Source of the DNA: Powellomyces hirtus
Taxonomy: Eukaryota > Chytridiomycota > Chytridiomycetes > Spizellomycetales > Powellomycetaceae
Assembly: GCA_025526995.1 (NCBI GenBank)
Contig: JAHLKG010000001.1
Coordinates: 1,922,001 to 1,986,000, forward strand
Direction of reading: 5' to 3'
DNA: 64,000 nt
A model generated the notes under the pieces. That model saw nothing but the letters and a program-made list of their open reading frames with translations, did no database searches and was not told the DNA's origin. The position numbers were made by a program, and so were the translations under genes. The stretch's first letter is position 1. Each line of letters begins with the position of its first letter. Positions 38,301-50,347 of the stretch are shown one piece after another.

Positions 38301-41218
38301 AGAAGAATATCAAGACCGCAGGCGCTCGAAGGTTCATCGTGCTCGGCGACAAGGAGGTTGACTATGATCCTGGGTTCCGATTGTACCTTACATCTCGACT
38401 ACCAAATCCGGTTTACACTCCAAAAATGTTCGGGTCCGCTATGATTATCAATTACAGTGTCACATTTAAGGGCTTGAGCGATCAGCTGCTCAATGTCGTA
38501 GTCGGACATGAAAGAAAAGAACTGGAAGAGCAGCGAGAGCGTCTTATTGCGGAAATGAGTCAAAACAAGAGCCTGCTCAAGGAACTCGAAGACACACTTC
38601 TGCGAGAACTCGCTTCCTCAACAGGATTGATGCTGGACAACATAGAATTGATTCGGACATTGGAGGAGACCAAATCTAAGGCGACCGAGATTGGGCAAAA
38701 GGTTGTGCTTGCCACGCAGACTTCCGCCGAGGTCGAAATTTCTCGTGACGCATACAGACCAGCAGCCAAATGCGGTGCGGTCTTGTTCTTTGTCTTGGCT
38801 GGCCTCTCAACGATCAACCCTATGTACGAATACTCCTTGGCCGCCTTCCTGGAGGTGTTTTCCCTCTCACTCCACCGAAGCAAACCCGATGCAAATCTTT
38901 CCAAGCGGCTCGTCAAGATCATGGACACGCTCAAATACGCAGTCTACAACTATGCATGCACGGGCTTGTTTGAGCGACACAAGCTGATGTTCTCGTTCCA
39001 GATGACGATCAAGCTGATGGAAGCTGAGAACATGATTGATGCCGCGGAGCTTAATTTCTTCCTGAAGGGTGACATCTCGTTGGAGCAGCCTTCTATTGCC
39101 AAACCGTTCACGTGGATCACCGATCAAGGATGGAAGGACTTGCTACGACTATGCACCATCAATGCCAATTTCGCGTCCTTGGCCGACCATGTGCGGAAGA
39201 ATGAGACAGAGTGGAAAACATGGGTTCGACTCGACGCTCCAGAGAACGCCACCTTCCCCATGGACTACTCTACCCGCTTGACATCGTTCCAAAAATTGTG
39301 CGTGCTCAGATGTTTCCGCACAGACCGAGTATACAATGCCGTCACCAACTTTGTGATTGAAAACATGGGCGAAAAATACGTCATGCCGCCCGTCATCAAC
39401 TTCCAGAACATCTTTGAGCAGTCCACGCCTACCAGTCCTGTTGTGTTCATTCTCAGCCCGGGCGCAGATCCACAGAATGACCTTCAGAAACTGGCCGAAG
39501 CGCGTGGATTCGGTGGGAACAGGCTCAAGTTCCTGTCACTGGGGCAAGGCCAGGCGCCCATAGCTCTTCAGTTACTGGAAACCGCAGTCACGCGTGGACA
39601 GTGGTTGATGTTGCAGAACTGTCATCTGTTAGTGGCATGGTTGCGAACTCTGGAGAAAGTGCTCGAGAAGATCGAAAAGCCACACGTAGACTTCCGATTG
39701 TGGTTGACCACAGAACCAACGCCCCAATTCCCAATCGGAATTTTACAAAAGTCCCTCAAGGTCGTCACAGAGCCACCAAACGGTCTGAAGCTAAACATCC
39801 GTAGCAGCTATTTCAAACTCACAGAAGAAACCTTACAAGACTGTTCGCACGACGCCTTCCGACCTTTGGTTTATGTTCTCGCTTTCTTCCACGCTGTGGT
39901 CCAGGAGCGTGGCAAATACGGCAAAATCGGCTGGAACGTCAAATACGACTTCAACGAGTCGGATTTCCGTGTATCCATGGCGATCTTGCGGACGTACTTC
40001 AACAAGACCGCGGGAGCCGGGAAGATCCCTTGGACGACCCTGCGGTATTTGATAGGAGAAACGATCTACGGCGGACGTGTAACAGATGACTATGACCGGC
40101 GAGTGCTCATGACCTACCTGGACGAATATCTGGGCGACTTCCTCTTCGACTCCTTCCAGCCCTTCTTCTTCCACGCCAACTCGCAAGTCCAGTACAAAGT
40201 ACCACGGCACGGAAGTCGTGATGACTATCTGACCTATATAGAAGGGCTTCCGTTGACCAACGCGCCCGATGTGTTTGGACTCCACCCGGATGCGGAAATT
40301 GGGTATCTGACGACTGCGGTGAAGGACATGTGGACCCAACTGATCTCGTTGCAGCCACGAACCGCGGAGGGCGCTGGTGGGATTAGTCGCGAGGAGTTTA
40401 TCTCCAACATCGCATCCGATATCCAAGCTAAACTACCCACGGCATTTGACATCCCGCGCATCTACAAGGCGATTGGAACGCCATCGCCGACGCAGGTCGT
40501 TCTTCTCCAGGAACTGGAGCGATGGAACATTCTTGTGGACCGCATGTCATCGTCCTTGAAAGATTTGCGACGAGCACTGAAGGGAGAGATTGGGATGAGT
40601 GCAAAACTGGACGAACTGGCGAGCTCGCTGTTCAATGGAACGCTCCCGGGAATGTGGAGGGGGCTGTGCCCACAAACCGAGAAGGGTCTTGGGGGCTGGA
40701 TGAGCCACTTTGAGCGACGGTTCCAGCAGTACTCGAGTTGGATAAAGAACGGGGAGCCGGTCGTCATGTGGCTTTCGGGCCTGCACGTTCCTGAAGCTTA
40801 CATTACCGCCTTGGTGCAAACAACGTGTCGGAAGAATGGATGGCCGTTAGATCGATCGACACTGTACACGCAGGTCACACAATTCAGCGATCCAAAGGAG
40901 GTGTCAGAGCGACCTTCATCTGGATGTTACGTCCAAGGACTCTACCTCGAGGGCGCTGGATGGGATATTGGCAAGAACTGCTTGGTGCGGCTGGAGACAG
41001 GGGGCAGACTGCTCGCCGAACTGCCCATTCTGCGCATCATCCCGATTGAATCGCATCGGCTGAAATTGGTCAACACTTTCCGTACTCCCGTGTATACGAC
41101 ACAACAGCGACGAAATGCCAGCGGGATCGGATGGGTGTTTGACGCTGATTTGGGAACCAGCGATCATATCAGTCATTGGGTGCTGCAAGGAGTCTGCCTG
41201 GTGCTGAATACGGATTAG
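26388..41218 (+). CDS. DNAH10: Axonemal dynein heavy chain, DNAH10 type (inner arm I1/f beta)
   Basis: Motor subunit of the flagellar inner arm, powering axonemal bending. Eleven exons: 26388-26841, 26903-26961, 27027-27291, 27364-27848, 27915-28927, 28992-29472, 29552-29752, 29827-29958, 30024-30212, 30280-30756, 30827-41218; total 4715 aa (human DNAH10 about 4471). The N-terminal tail starts its conserved part at [14 protein letters not shown]-loops: AAA1 GPAGTGKT near 2080, AAA2 GPAGGGKS near 2361, AAA3 GEVGTSKT near 2703, AAA4 GVGGSGKQ near 3052. The stalk coiled coils and microtubule-binding tip fall at about 3280-3640. The C-terminal half follows DNAH10 closely ([39 protein letters not shown], ending [15 protein letters not shown]). 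The first 250 residues are variable. The acceptor of exon 6 (28989-28991) and the weak AAG acceptor of exon 11 (30824-30826) are the least certain joins. Confidence 0.95.
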
Positions 41219-41680
41219 ATCCGATAGATGGATCGGATGGTGGCTAGATGAACCTTGTGCTGGACGAATAAATGTGTGTATATATAGCGTCCTGACGAGA
41301 AGAATAAATACATTTCTTGATTATGAGGTCAATTTCAATCAACAATCTGCCTTGCTTTTGAGGTGCTGAGACATAAGATTAGCAATTGGGACGCAGATTT
41401 AATATTGACTAGATGTTTCTGAGAGTTTCAACGAATGTGTCCAAAGGTATCACATGAAAATGAAGAAAAAGAAAAGTATATGATTCAGTGAAGCCCCGCC
41501 CCAAAATCCAGTCCGTAATATGTACAATGTTTTGTGCTATCATGTGTTCCCCTCAGCTCCTTGCCCGAGAACGACAAGTACAGGAAAGCAAAAGGGGGCA
41601 TGACAAGCATCGAAAGGGAAGAAAAGAACAATAAAGGGGGTCAAAAAAAAATGAGCCGAAGGAAGAAAAGGTGAGAAATT
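41219..41680. other. Intergenic between convergent genes
   Basis: AT-rich 3' flanks of DNAH10 and the cyclase. No gene seen. Confidence 0.5.
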
Positions 41681-44600
41681 TCATTTCTCGTCCAGCACCA
41701 CGACGGGAGACCAGTTCATCGGCACGCCCTCCTCCTCTAGCCGCATACATTCCTCGAGATGCATGGTTGCGGGGACATCCCAGGGCACGTCGACGAGGTA
41801 CGATTCAAACAAGTGCTTAGCCTGTTCGAATTCGCCTTGACAGTAGTAATCAAATGCTTTTTCGTACAGCAGCATGCGGCGCGAGACGGCCGGGTCGCAT
41901 TCTTCGACCGAGTCGACGAGTTCGAAGCATTTTTTGGCCACCGTTTTGCCCTTGACGGCGACGTAGTCGAGCGGGCGGAGGACAAAGTACTCGTGCACTT
42001 GGTCGCGCACGGCGTCGGAGACAATGATGGAGGTGTGGTACCGCTTGTTGAGCTCTTCTAAGCGGGACGCGAGGTTGACGGTGTCGCCTAGGCAGGTGTA
42101 GTTGAGTCGCGTTGGAGAGCCGAGGTTACCGACTAGCGCCGGGCCAGTGTTGAGTCCGATGCGGGCTCGGATTTCTGGATAGCCTTTTTCCAACCAAGCT
42201 ACAACAGGAACGGCGAGTGAGCCGCATGCGGGGAGGAGGGGATTTGAAATATATATTTGACAGAATGTCACGATACTGTACCCGCTCGCATCTGTCTCAG
42301 TCGTGCCTGCGACTTCAAAGCGGCATCACATGCGACAATTGCATGCTCGTCCAGATAGAGCGGTGCGTTCCAGAATGCCATTACCGCCTATGATTTCACA
42401 AGTGGGAGAGGTAAGAGAAGGTTAGTCAACTTGGCGAGAGCAATGCCCTCCTTCAGATCGCTCCTTGAGAGACAGCCCAGCGTTGAATATCGAGAAACTC
42501 ACATCTCCAATAAACTTATCTACGATTCCTTGACTCTCCAAAATTATACTGGACATCTCGCTCAGATACTCGCTGTTGAGAAAAAAGAAACATCATTCTG
42601 AGTGGTCATTCAACAAGATAATCGAGAAAAATGGAGACTTCGATGACGTACCTCATGACCAAAACCAGTTGTTGAGGACTCATACTTTCCGCAATGGTTG
42701 TGAAATTCGCAATATCCGAGAAAAATATGCTCAAACTCATTTCATCGACACCCAGCACCGCTTCCCGCTTCATTTTGACCAAGAGAGCCACCACATCCAG
42801 TGGCACGTATTTGCTGAAACTCTTCAGTCCCGATGTCATCGCGTCCATCGCGGTGTTGAGCAGCTGGATTTCCTTTAACACAAACGGTGGCGCTTTCCGC
42901 TTGTGTGAAGCTGCGGAGCCTCGCCGGCGGCTGGTTGTAGAGCGGCTGACGGAGCGCGGCGACAGGAAAAACGATCTCCTCACGACTGTCTCGGAGCTCC
43001 GGTTTGCACCGGTGTTTCCACATTGGTCAGACGACCATTTAAAACGCAAAGAGGCAAGGCTCCATCGCCGGGGCGCAGACTCCTCGGCCTCGAGATCAGA
43101 GTGTTCCATGTCAGACTCCTGTTCCGTTTCCACCGGGTCTTCGTCAAAATTCAGATCGGCAATGCGCATCATTTTTTCGGCCGCGCGTTTGAGTGGCCGG
43201 CCAATGGCTCGGGTTATCAGGAAGCTTCCCAGTGCCGATGCGACGAGGACGAGTGCTGCTGTGAGGGGAATGGTGAGTGTGTAGATGTCGCCTAATTTGA
43301 TGTGAAAGTACTGGCCGGGAATCCTGCCCACAATGGCCCATTCAAGTCCTTCCCGTGGCGTGTACCGCGCAGCCATTGTTAGCGAGGACTCGCTCCAGAT
43401 GCGGATTGGGGAGGATAGGACTTTCACGTTTCCGTCGATGAGGGCAGGCTCGGTGGGCAGAGCAGACAGGATCCCCACCGCCGAGGCCAGATTGCCAAAG
43501 CACGAATCTGAAGTCAATGAAGAGTACGGCCGTGGCGGGTTGTCGGGCTGTGGTGGTTCTCCCGCATTCTGCTGACCAGTTCCAGTGAGGCCCGGACATG
43601 TCGATGCAATGATGCTGTCGGTTTTCATATCGGCAATGAGAAACTGTATCGAATTTGTCGTTACATCCTGAGAGCCCCATAGGATGTCGCTTTGATTCGT
43701 GTCCAATGCTCGGAAGAGCGCGGACAATGACTGCCGAAGGTAGTCCGATAACGAACCCAGATGTATGTCCACGGCGGCGATCGCAAGCAGCGGGGGTTTG
43801 GATTCCGCGTCACGGTCGTTTCCATCTGACAGACGGGTGTGCACCGGCAAGACGTTCGTGAATCCATATCCGTCTCCCGAACCCAAATTATATGAAGATG
43901 TCCAGCTACCCATTGAATTTGCTACTGCCAATTTGTAGTAAGGCCGCTGAGTGGCATCGTAGATATCCGTTACACGCTCAGGACTCTGAACTAGGTCGGC
44001 GACACATTGAGGTACCGCCAAGTCGGGACAATTCCTTGCGATGGTGTTGTTCAGACTGTATGCATAACGCGGAGCAGGAGCAGTTCCGTTCGCAACTCGC
44101 AGAGTGTATAAAGCGTCTGCAGGACTGGCCAAACTGACGCCCCGTTCGTCAAAGTTTTCGAATCCGGGAAATTCGGTAGACAAGAGTCCGCAAAATGATC
44201 CTTTCTCATCCACCATGTAGAACTGGTCGCCACTCCAGGAAGTGTCTCTCCGAGCATTGGACCAGAAGAAAGAGGGACACTGCAAACTATCCGGTCGGAG
44301 TCCATACACGATGACAGCAGTTGCCGTGTCACCGTTTTTGTCCTCTGCCCGCGCAAGTGCACCTCCGATGGACAATGCTATTGACTTGAGTGCGATTGTT
44401 CCTAGCGTGTCCAATGCCATTGCAGCAGTATCTCTACTAGAAACATAACTGACGACTGTGATGATGACGATAGCAAGCGTGATGATGATCACATTTGTCA
44501 CGGCCATAGCATTCCGTAAAGAAAGCCATCGCGGGGGAAGTCGCACCGCCTTCATCCATGGTGACCTGATAGGGGTCTCTGACGCTCGTCGCCCGTTGTT

Positions 44601-46292
44601 TCCATTGTCTATTGTGCTCGCTACTGATGCTCTGATCCGCCCTGGTCTCCATAAGCTTCCGGGAACGACCGAGGTAACACTTCCAAGGCCAGCCAATTCA
44701 GCCCCTTCGGTGTTAAGATACAATTTCCGCGTTCGTATCGATCCGCTGGATTTCCGCGCAGGATGGGATGGCACGTCATCCACGTCGTCCGACGATCCCT
44801 CAATGACCGACGGCCCCCCGTTAGAGTGCTCATCTTCGTCATCCCTCCCACTTGATCGCCGCGACGCAATGGGGTGCTCGGCAACGATCGTCACCGAAAA
44901 GTCGTTGGATGCTCGCTGCCCGCCGTCTGGTCGACTTTTGAAAATACTCATGTTGGAAATGTGAGTCTGCTTAGTCGTGGTATATGTGGCATTGCTGGAC
45001 CTGGCTCTTTTCCGATTGAGTGAGGAATATGAATCCAAAATCTCTGATCGCTCCCCGTCGCTTCTCTCCTTTTTTGTATCTTTGAGAGATTTTGCCGAGG
45101 AGACGGGTGAGCGGGCTGAAATTTCGTCGTCAGAGCCCGTCGTGGTGGTGGTATGCTGCGGTGATTTCTGATTCCGCCGTTTCTGACATTGCTCCAAAAA
45201 TATTCGCATCCCCCGAACCTCCTCGACCGTCATATTCTCGGTGGTGCCTTTGGCTCCACTGTGTTTCCGGGTTTGCCCCATAAATGCCGAGAAAGCTTTT
45301 CGTTGACCCTCTGAAAAGTTCCCTCCTCCACTGTCATCACTTCCGCTGGCGTTGGATTGATGTGGGGGAGCGCCCGTGTCGGTGCTGAATGACACGCGCG
45401 GTTCGAAATCGATGTCACCGTCGCTGGATTTGCGTTCCTCGGCACTTTTTGGCCGCAATTTGTTGGCTTCGGTGGCGCTGGTGCTTCGTCTGTGATTCAG
45501 CGCTTCGGGTGCGCTAGTTTTGCGAACATTTCTGCGCGTCGTCGGCACCTGATCCATGTCACAGTCGCTTTCCGAATCCGACCTCCTAGCGTTTTCTGCA
45601 ATTAAGCTTCTCCGATGCTCGTGTAATAATGACGATGGGAGATGGTGGTCGTCATGGCGGAAGGGTGCATTAGTATTCAGCGCGGGTTCGCTTCGCAAAA
45701 CAGGGGATGGAGGCATCGCATCGACGCTAAAGTTGGGTGAGGGTGATGAAGGCCTGCGAAGGACGGATCGTAATGGTTTCTTGGCCGGTGTCGCGACATA
45801 GGAAGGCTTATCCTGTACGACTGCAGTTTCTCTCGTCGACGCCGATGCAGTTGTACTCGAGGCAGGGAACAATGTTGAAGAGGGTGGCGATGTCCTACTC
45901 GATGGAGGTTGACGGGGGTTTCGGACCTGTCCGTTGGTATTGGACGACTCCCCCGCTTCGACAGCAAATGGGCCTTTAGAGCTGGCTACGAGACTTCGCC
46001 AAGGTCCCAGTTGTGACACAATATCGGTCACATCGGTATCCTTGGAGCTGTACTGGCTGCTGGTCGCCGTTCCGTTTGATGTAGCACTCCCGCGCCGCAT
46101 ACTGAGTAGGTCCGTGGCGGCGATTTCCATGTTACCTTTCCATGTGCGAGGTATGTCACCAGCCGACGATGTGCGTCTCATCGAGTTTCTGGCCTCATCG
46201 CGACAGAGTGTTGATTCTAGCAAGGCGGGATTGCGTGGAGCGTCAACTTGTCCAAACCCATGCGACATACCCCGAGGTTCCACCTCTGTCAT
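41681..46292 (-). CDS. Transmembrane class III adenylyl cyclase with extracellular dCache-like sensor
   Basis: Exons on the minus strand: 42652-46292, 42503-42572, 42282-42387, 41681-42198, giving 1444 aa from ATG 46292. Residues 1-590 are Ser/Arg-rich and probably disordered. Membrane span one is near 594-618 (VTNVIIITLAIVIITVVSYV). An extracellular region of about 380 residues follows, with a dCache-like core. Span two is near 997-1022, then a HAMP-like linker (ITRAIGRPLKRAAEKMMRIA). The cyclase domain is near 1165-1345: metal Asp in FSDIANFT, second metal Asp in DKFIGDAVM, transition-state Asn and Arg in VNLASR. The purine-selecting pair is Lys (DKFIGD) and Thr (YTCLGD), the class IIIb combination, so ATP is the predicted substrate. 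The C-terminus has a TPR-like helix pair and an NWSPVVVLDEK end like bacterial cyclases. An upstream exon cannot be excluded. Confidence 0.9.
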
Positions 46293-47281
46293 GGAGTTCT
46301 GATCGTTCAGGGGTGTGGGCAGAAAAGGTGACAAACAGCCCAGTACAGACACGGACGGATTCGTTAGGCAGTGACGACAGGTGCAGTTCGCTCAACCATT
46401 GGCTAGTGGCGTACTCAGGTTCAACGTGTGCCCAACACTTGACGGAACCGCCGGTATCTGATGCCTATCAGGATCAGATCGAGAAACCAAGCAAAGAGAA
46501 GAAGGATAATTGAAAAAGATTGAGGCGTATCAAAATATGTGGTATCGAGAATGCGTGCGTGGGACTGCAGCGAGACAGGCGTTGTAGGTAAAACAATGAT
46601 AGAATGGGAAAGGTCCCACCTAATATATCAAAACACAAAAAAGCCGCTACTACCAATCGAAGGGCTGGTACTCATAGCAAGACCATGTGGAGCCTCGCTC
46701 TGGGTCTGGCGATCGGGGGTTGAGACGCGAGGGACTGGTTTATGAATAGCAACTCGGAGCTGGGACTTCCGACACGCACCCCTCTGGACAGATGGGACCA
46801 CAGCCAAACCACGGGGACGCAGATTGTTATCGAAGACGACTATTTCCACGGGAAGCCGATGTATTAAGGTATGATTCACAATCCAGTTGACTGCTTCCTG
46901 TGCGGGTGAAGTGACATGTTGGATTTGGGCAATAAAGAACAAGAACGCGCGAAGGGAAAGCCATTTTTCTCTGTCATTTAAATGACATCTTTCTGTACAA
47001 AGTGACGATGATGATCGATAGCTGAGACAGCTGATCCCGCCTCCATCCAGCATGTGCTCTCATCATCCTCATGTTTGCTTTTCCTTTTTTTTTTTGTTTT
47101 CCACAGCTCGCACAACGTACGCATGTTAGCGTGAACATGGAACATTTTCCACGCTCTCGCGGGGACTTGTCCCAAAGCCCCGACTTGCTTACGTGCTATG
47201 ACACCACCCGCGGCCGCCCAAATTTGCAAAAGAGCCAATCCAGGCCCGGGGCTTTTTTTTAACAGAAACGGCTCGTGAGTC

Positions 47282-47305
47282 CACGTGATTGCGATCCTCC
47301 ACGTG
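47282..47305. promoter_or_regulatory. Pair of CACGTG (E-box) sites
   Basis: CACGTG at 47282-47287 and 47300-47305, 18 bp apart start to start. This is the palindromic core bound by fungal bHLH factors of the Cbf1/Pho4 type. Functional use is inferred only from the pairing and position in a divergent promoter region. Confidence 0.35.
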
Positions 47306-47788
47306 CCGTGGTTACAATTTAACCCTATCGGGATCTCCTCTTTTTCCCTTTTCTTTTCTGGCGTTTGAGCCTTGTACGACAGATGGGACGATAAGGGCAC
47401 GGCGCGATTCGGCTCGAATGTGATCCAGCCAGTTGCGCGATTTAATTGGCTGGCTTGTTTCCGGATGGAAGGGTGGCTGGTAGGGATGAGGTTTGGAGGG
47501 GTGAAGAAAAGGGGCTGAGACGCGGTCTGACGCGAACTCAGCGCGGCTGTGCGGCCAAGGACCACGTAACCGAAGGGGCGGTGAGATGGTTGTCCATGCT
47601 TTCCCAGGCTTTCACCCACGGAGCACGTCTGCCTTTTCGGTTCTTGCGCGACATGAGAAGCATGGCGACGTTGACGCAAGAAGGAGGGATGGGGGATGCA
47701 TCATCGTGTTTGGTGTCTTTTGCGCGGCTACTTTTGCGGAAAAGAGCCACGCAGAAGGTGGGGACCCGAAGCAGCGGCTCATTGCGGC

Positions 47789-47809
47789 GGATGGATGGAT
47801 GGATGGATG
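47789..47809 (+). repeat. GGAT tetranucleotide repeat
   Basis: About five GGAT units. Shorter copies occur near 14191-14203 and 57928-57941. Confidence 0.8.
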
Positions 47810-48198
47810 ACGCCTGTCGAGACTTGCTGTATGTCCTCTTGGCTTGCTTGGGCTTGGCTGGCTGATAGCAGGCAAGCAGGCAGGCTGTGATGAATGAAAT
47901 TGGGTTGGGGAAAGGATCCCCTTTCTTTCAACTCTTCTCGTTGGCGTTACAGACGATTGCTGCTGGGATCTGGTCTCTTTTCTCCCACCCAATAAGACCA
48001 ACTCCTGCCGTGCGTCGCCCCCCTCCCTTCCTTCCTCCTTACCATTATCCCCCTCCTTCACGTCGTCGTTGTTCCCACCCGCCAGAAGCAAACTACACAT
48101 ATAGAAGTTTGCCTGTGCGTACGGTCTAACCCGCTACTGTTCCCACTTCCCCTTCCGTCTGTCCGCTAGGCTTTCACCCAGAACATTCCCTCCCAGCC

Positions 48199-50109
48199 AT
48201 GGCAAGCAGTTCCCAGTCGCAAGAGTGGGGTACTCCACCACCTCAGCACCCCGCGTACGCTAGGCCTCCCATGCAGCAGCAGGGCTACCCCCGGGAAGAC
48301 ATCCAGTATGCTCAACCGCCCCCGCAGAGTCAGGCTTACAGGGCTGGTCCCCCTCAGCAAATGATGGGTCAGCGACAACAGCCGCAGTACGCCGGCCAAG
48401 GCAGCAGCAGCGGTCACTATGACGGGCACCCACAGCAGATGAACCCCAGAATACAGCCCCCGCAAGGAGCTTATCAGAATCAGTGGGACGATTCTGCTAG
48501 CGAAAGCGATGGCACCGTTGTTGAAGACACCCCGGAATCCAGGTGAGTTTTTGCTCGGTTTGGACTGCAGAATTCCCACGACCGGTTTTCTCACAGACGC
48601 TTGCTGTTAACAGAGCCGGTCCCGCCTTCCGAGGTCAATCTGGTGCAGGCAAGCCAGGCCACGGCGCAGGCGCGAATCCTAACGTTCCCGGCATGTCTTA
48701 TGCGCTTCTCGAGGAATCCTCAGAGCGAACCAACAAGGGCAACACCAAATTTGTGATGGCTTTCCTGGCCGAGGCGTGGATCATGCATATGATTGTTATC
48801 CTTGGTATGACTTATGTGTTCACATTCGTCATCTGGGACTTCTCCTACACGGACACCGAAATGTGGAACATCACCTGCTACTGGAAGCTTGGTTAGTATA
48901 CGCTTTGGTTGGTGCAGAGTGACCATAAACTTTGTGTTCTCATCTTGAGCCTACTTTTTTCTCTGCACAGGTTGGTTGCTTCCCATTCCATATACGCTGA
49001 TCTGCTTCTTTGGATTGGCGCTCCCCTTCCGCACACCAAAGTTCATCTACGACAGTGACATGCCCAAACGTCGTGTCGACAACTTGTATATTCTGACCGT
49101 CACCAAAGGTGACAACCGTGACGCGGTATACCGATCATGGAATGCCCACAAGCACTTGGAGCGTCTGCACCCTTGTGTGCGAGTTCACGTGTTGACCGAT
49201 GAACCGTACTTCTTCGAGAACATCAACTGCTACACTTGTCCGAAGAGCTTTACCACCGCCAACTCCAAGTACAAGGCGCGTGCCCTCGAGTGGTACAGAC
49301 AAACCATGCGATACACTGAGCACGACTGGGTGTTGCACTTGGACGAAGAATCTGTCATTGACGACGAGTCTGTCAAGCGAGTTCTCGAATTCATCTGGTA
49401 CGAACGGGAATGCACCTGGGGTCAGGGAGTCATCATGTACAACCAATACCACTACTGGAACAACTGGATCTTCACCGTTGCCGATGCAATCCGGGTCGGA
49501 GATGACTTGTCCCGATTCCACCTGCAATACACCTATTTCCGTCGTCCCATCTTTGGTGCCCATGGTTCCTTCCTGCTCAGCAACGGTGTCGTCGAAAACT
49601 CTATCACCTGGGATCTTGGATCTCTCACGGAAGATTTTCAGTTTGCTGTCCACGCATGGGAAATGGGTTACAAGTGCGGAAAAGTTCCTGGAATCATTCG
49701 CGAACAATCTCCTCTCGACTTGATCGGTTTCCTTAAGCAGCGTCGACGATGGTACGTTGGAATTCGTCGTCTTCCCGCCTTCCTGCCCAAGCTCTGGAGT
49801 TTCTTCTGGACTCTTGGTATCGTCTGTCTCTACTGCACCATCGCCTCGATTCCTCTCGGATTCGTTTACAAGGACTTGACGCCTCGATGGTTCGGTCTGC
49901 TCAAGGACTTTTCCTTCTGCGTGTTTGTGTACCTGTACCTGATTGGTATCTTTGTGCAAGACATGGACAAGAAGGTGAACCCCCTCCTCATTTTGTTCCG
50001 GATCCCGGTCACATTCCTCCTGCAATTCATTGCCGGTATCATGGAGGCGATGGCCGTCATGTACGGAATTATCTTCCCGCCTGCGGACTTTGATGTGATC
50101 AAGAAATAA
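48199..50109 (+). CDS. Membrane GT2 glycosyltransferase, Egghead/BRE-3-like
   Basis: Exons 48199-48542, 48614-48891 and 48971-50109 give 586 aa. Residues 1-150 are Pro/Gln/Tyr-rich and cytosolic in type. Two membrane spans follow (HMIVILGMTYVFTFVIW and LLPIPYTLICFFGLALPF). The catalytic domain has LYILTVTKGD, the metal-binding acidic motif in HLDEESVIDD, GQGVIMYN, RVGDDLSRFHLQY, the base-region LTEDFQFA and the QRRRWYVG (Q-x-x-R-W type) acceptor motif. Three more spans close the protein. This order matches Drosophila Egghead and C. elegans BRE-3, beta-mannosyltransferases of glycosphingolipid synthesis. The donor and acceptor in this fungus are not established; a cell-surface polysaccharide or glycolipid role is inferred. 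Confidence 0.85.
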
Positions 50110-50347
50110 AGAGGACAATGGACAATCCTTTTTGGTCTCGAGCCATCATCATCCCCCTCCCTCTCCCTTTCCGCTCCCACAATATATATAGACAGTCGGA
50201 CGTAAAACAGAATCATTTTCTTTAGTCATTCTTTCTGCGTAGCAACGGCATAATTGAAGACAATGTTTAATAGTAGTTGTTTTTTTCTTTTCCTTGAAAA
50301 GTGGGCGTAAACACTGAAGAATGACTTTGTCCTCACCGACATCTTTT

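Larger units (their letters stand above)
46293..48198. other. Long divergent intergenic region
   Basis: 1.9 kb between the cyclase and glycosyltransferase starts. It contains two CACGTG sites and a GGAT repeat. A minus-strand open frame at 46978-47679 shows no family motif. Pyrimidine-rich leader precedes 48199. Confidence 0.5.

Noticed and set aside
46293..46352. Extension of the cyclase to a GTG at 46352
   Set aside because: Nuclear fungal genes start with ATG; the first ATG in the frame is at 46292, and an upstream exon remains possible.
46978..47679. Minus-strand open frame of 233 codons upstream of the glycosyltransferase gene
   Set aside because: No family motif, mixed composition, passes through simple promoter-like sequence and a GGAT-rich flank.
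49135..50118. 327-codon minus-strand frame
   Set aside because: Fully antisense to the conserved glycosyltransferase catalytic domain.
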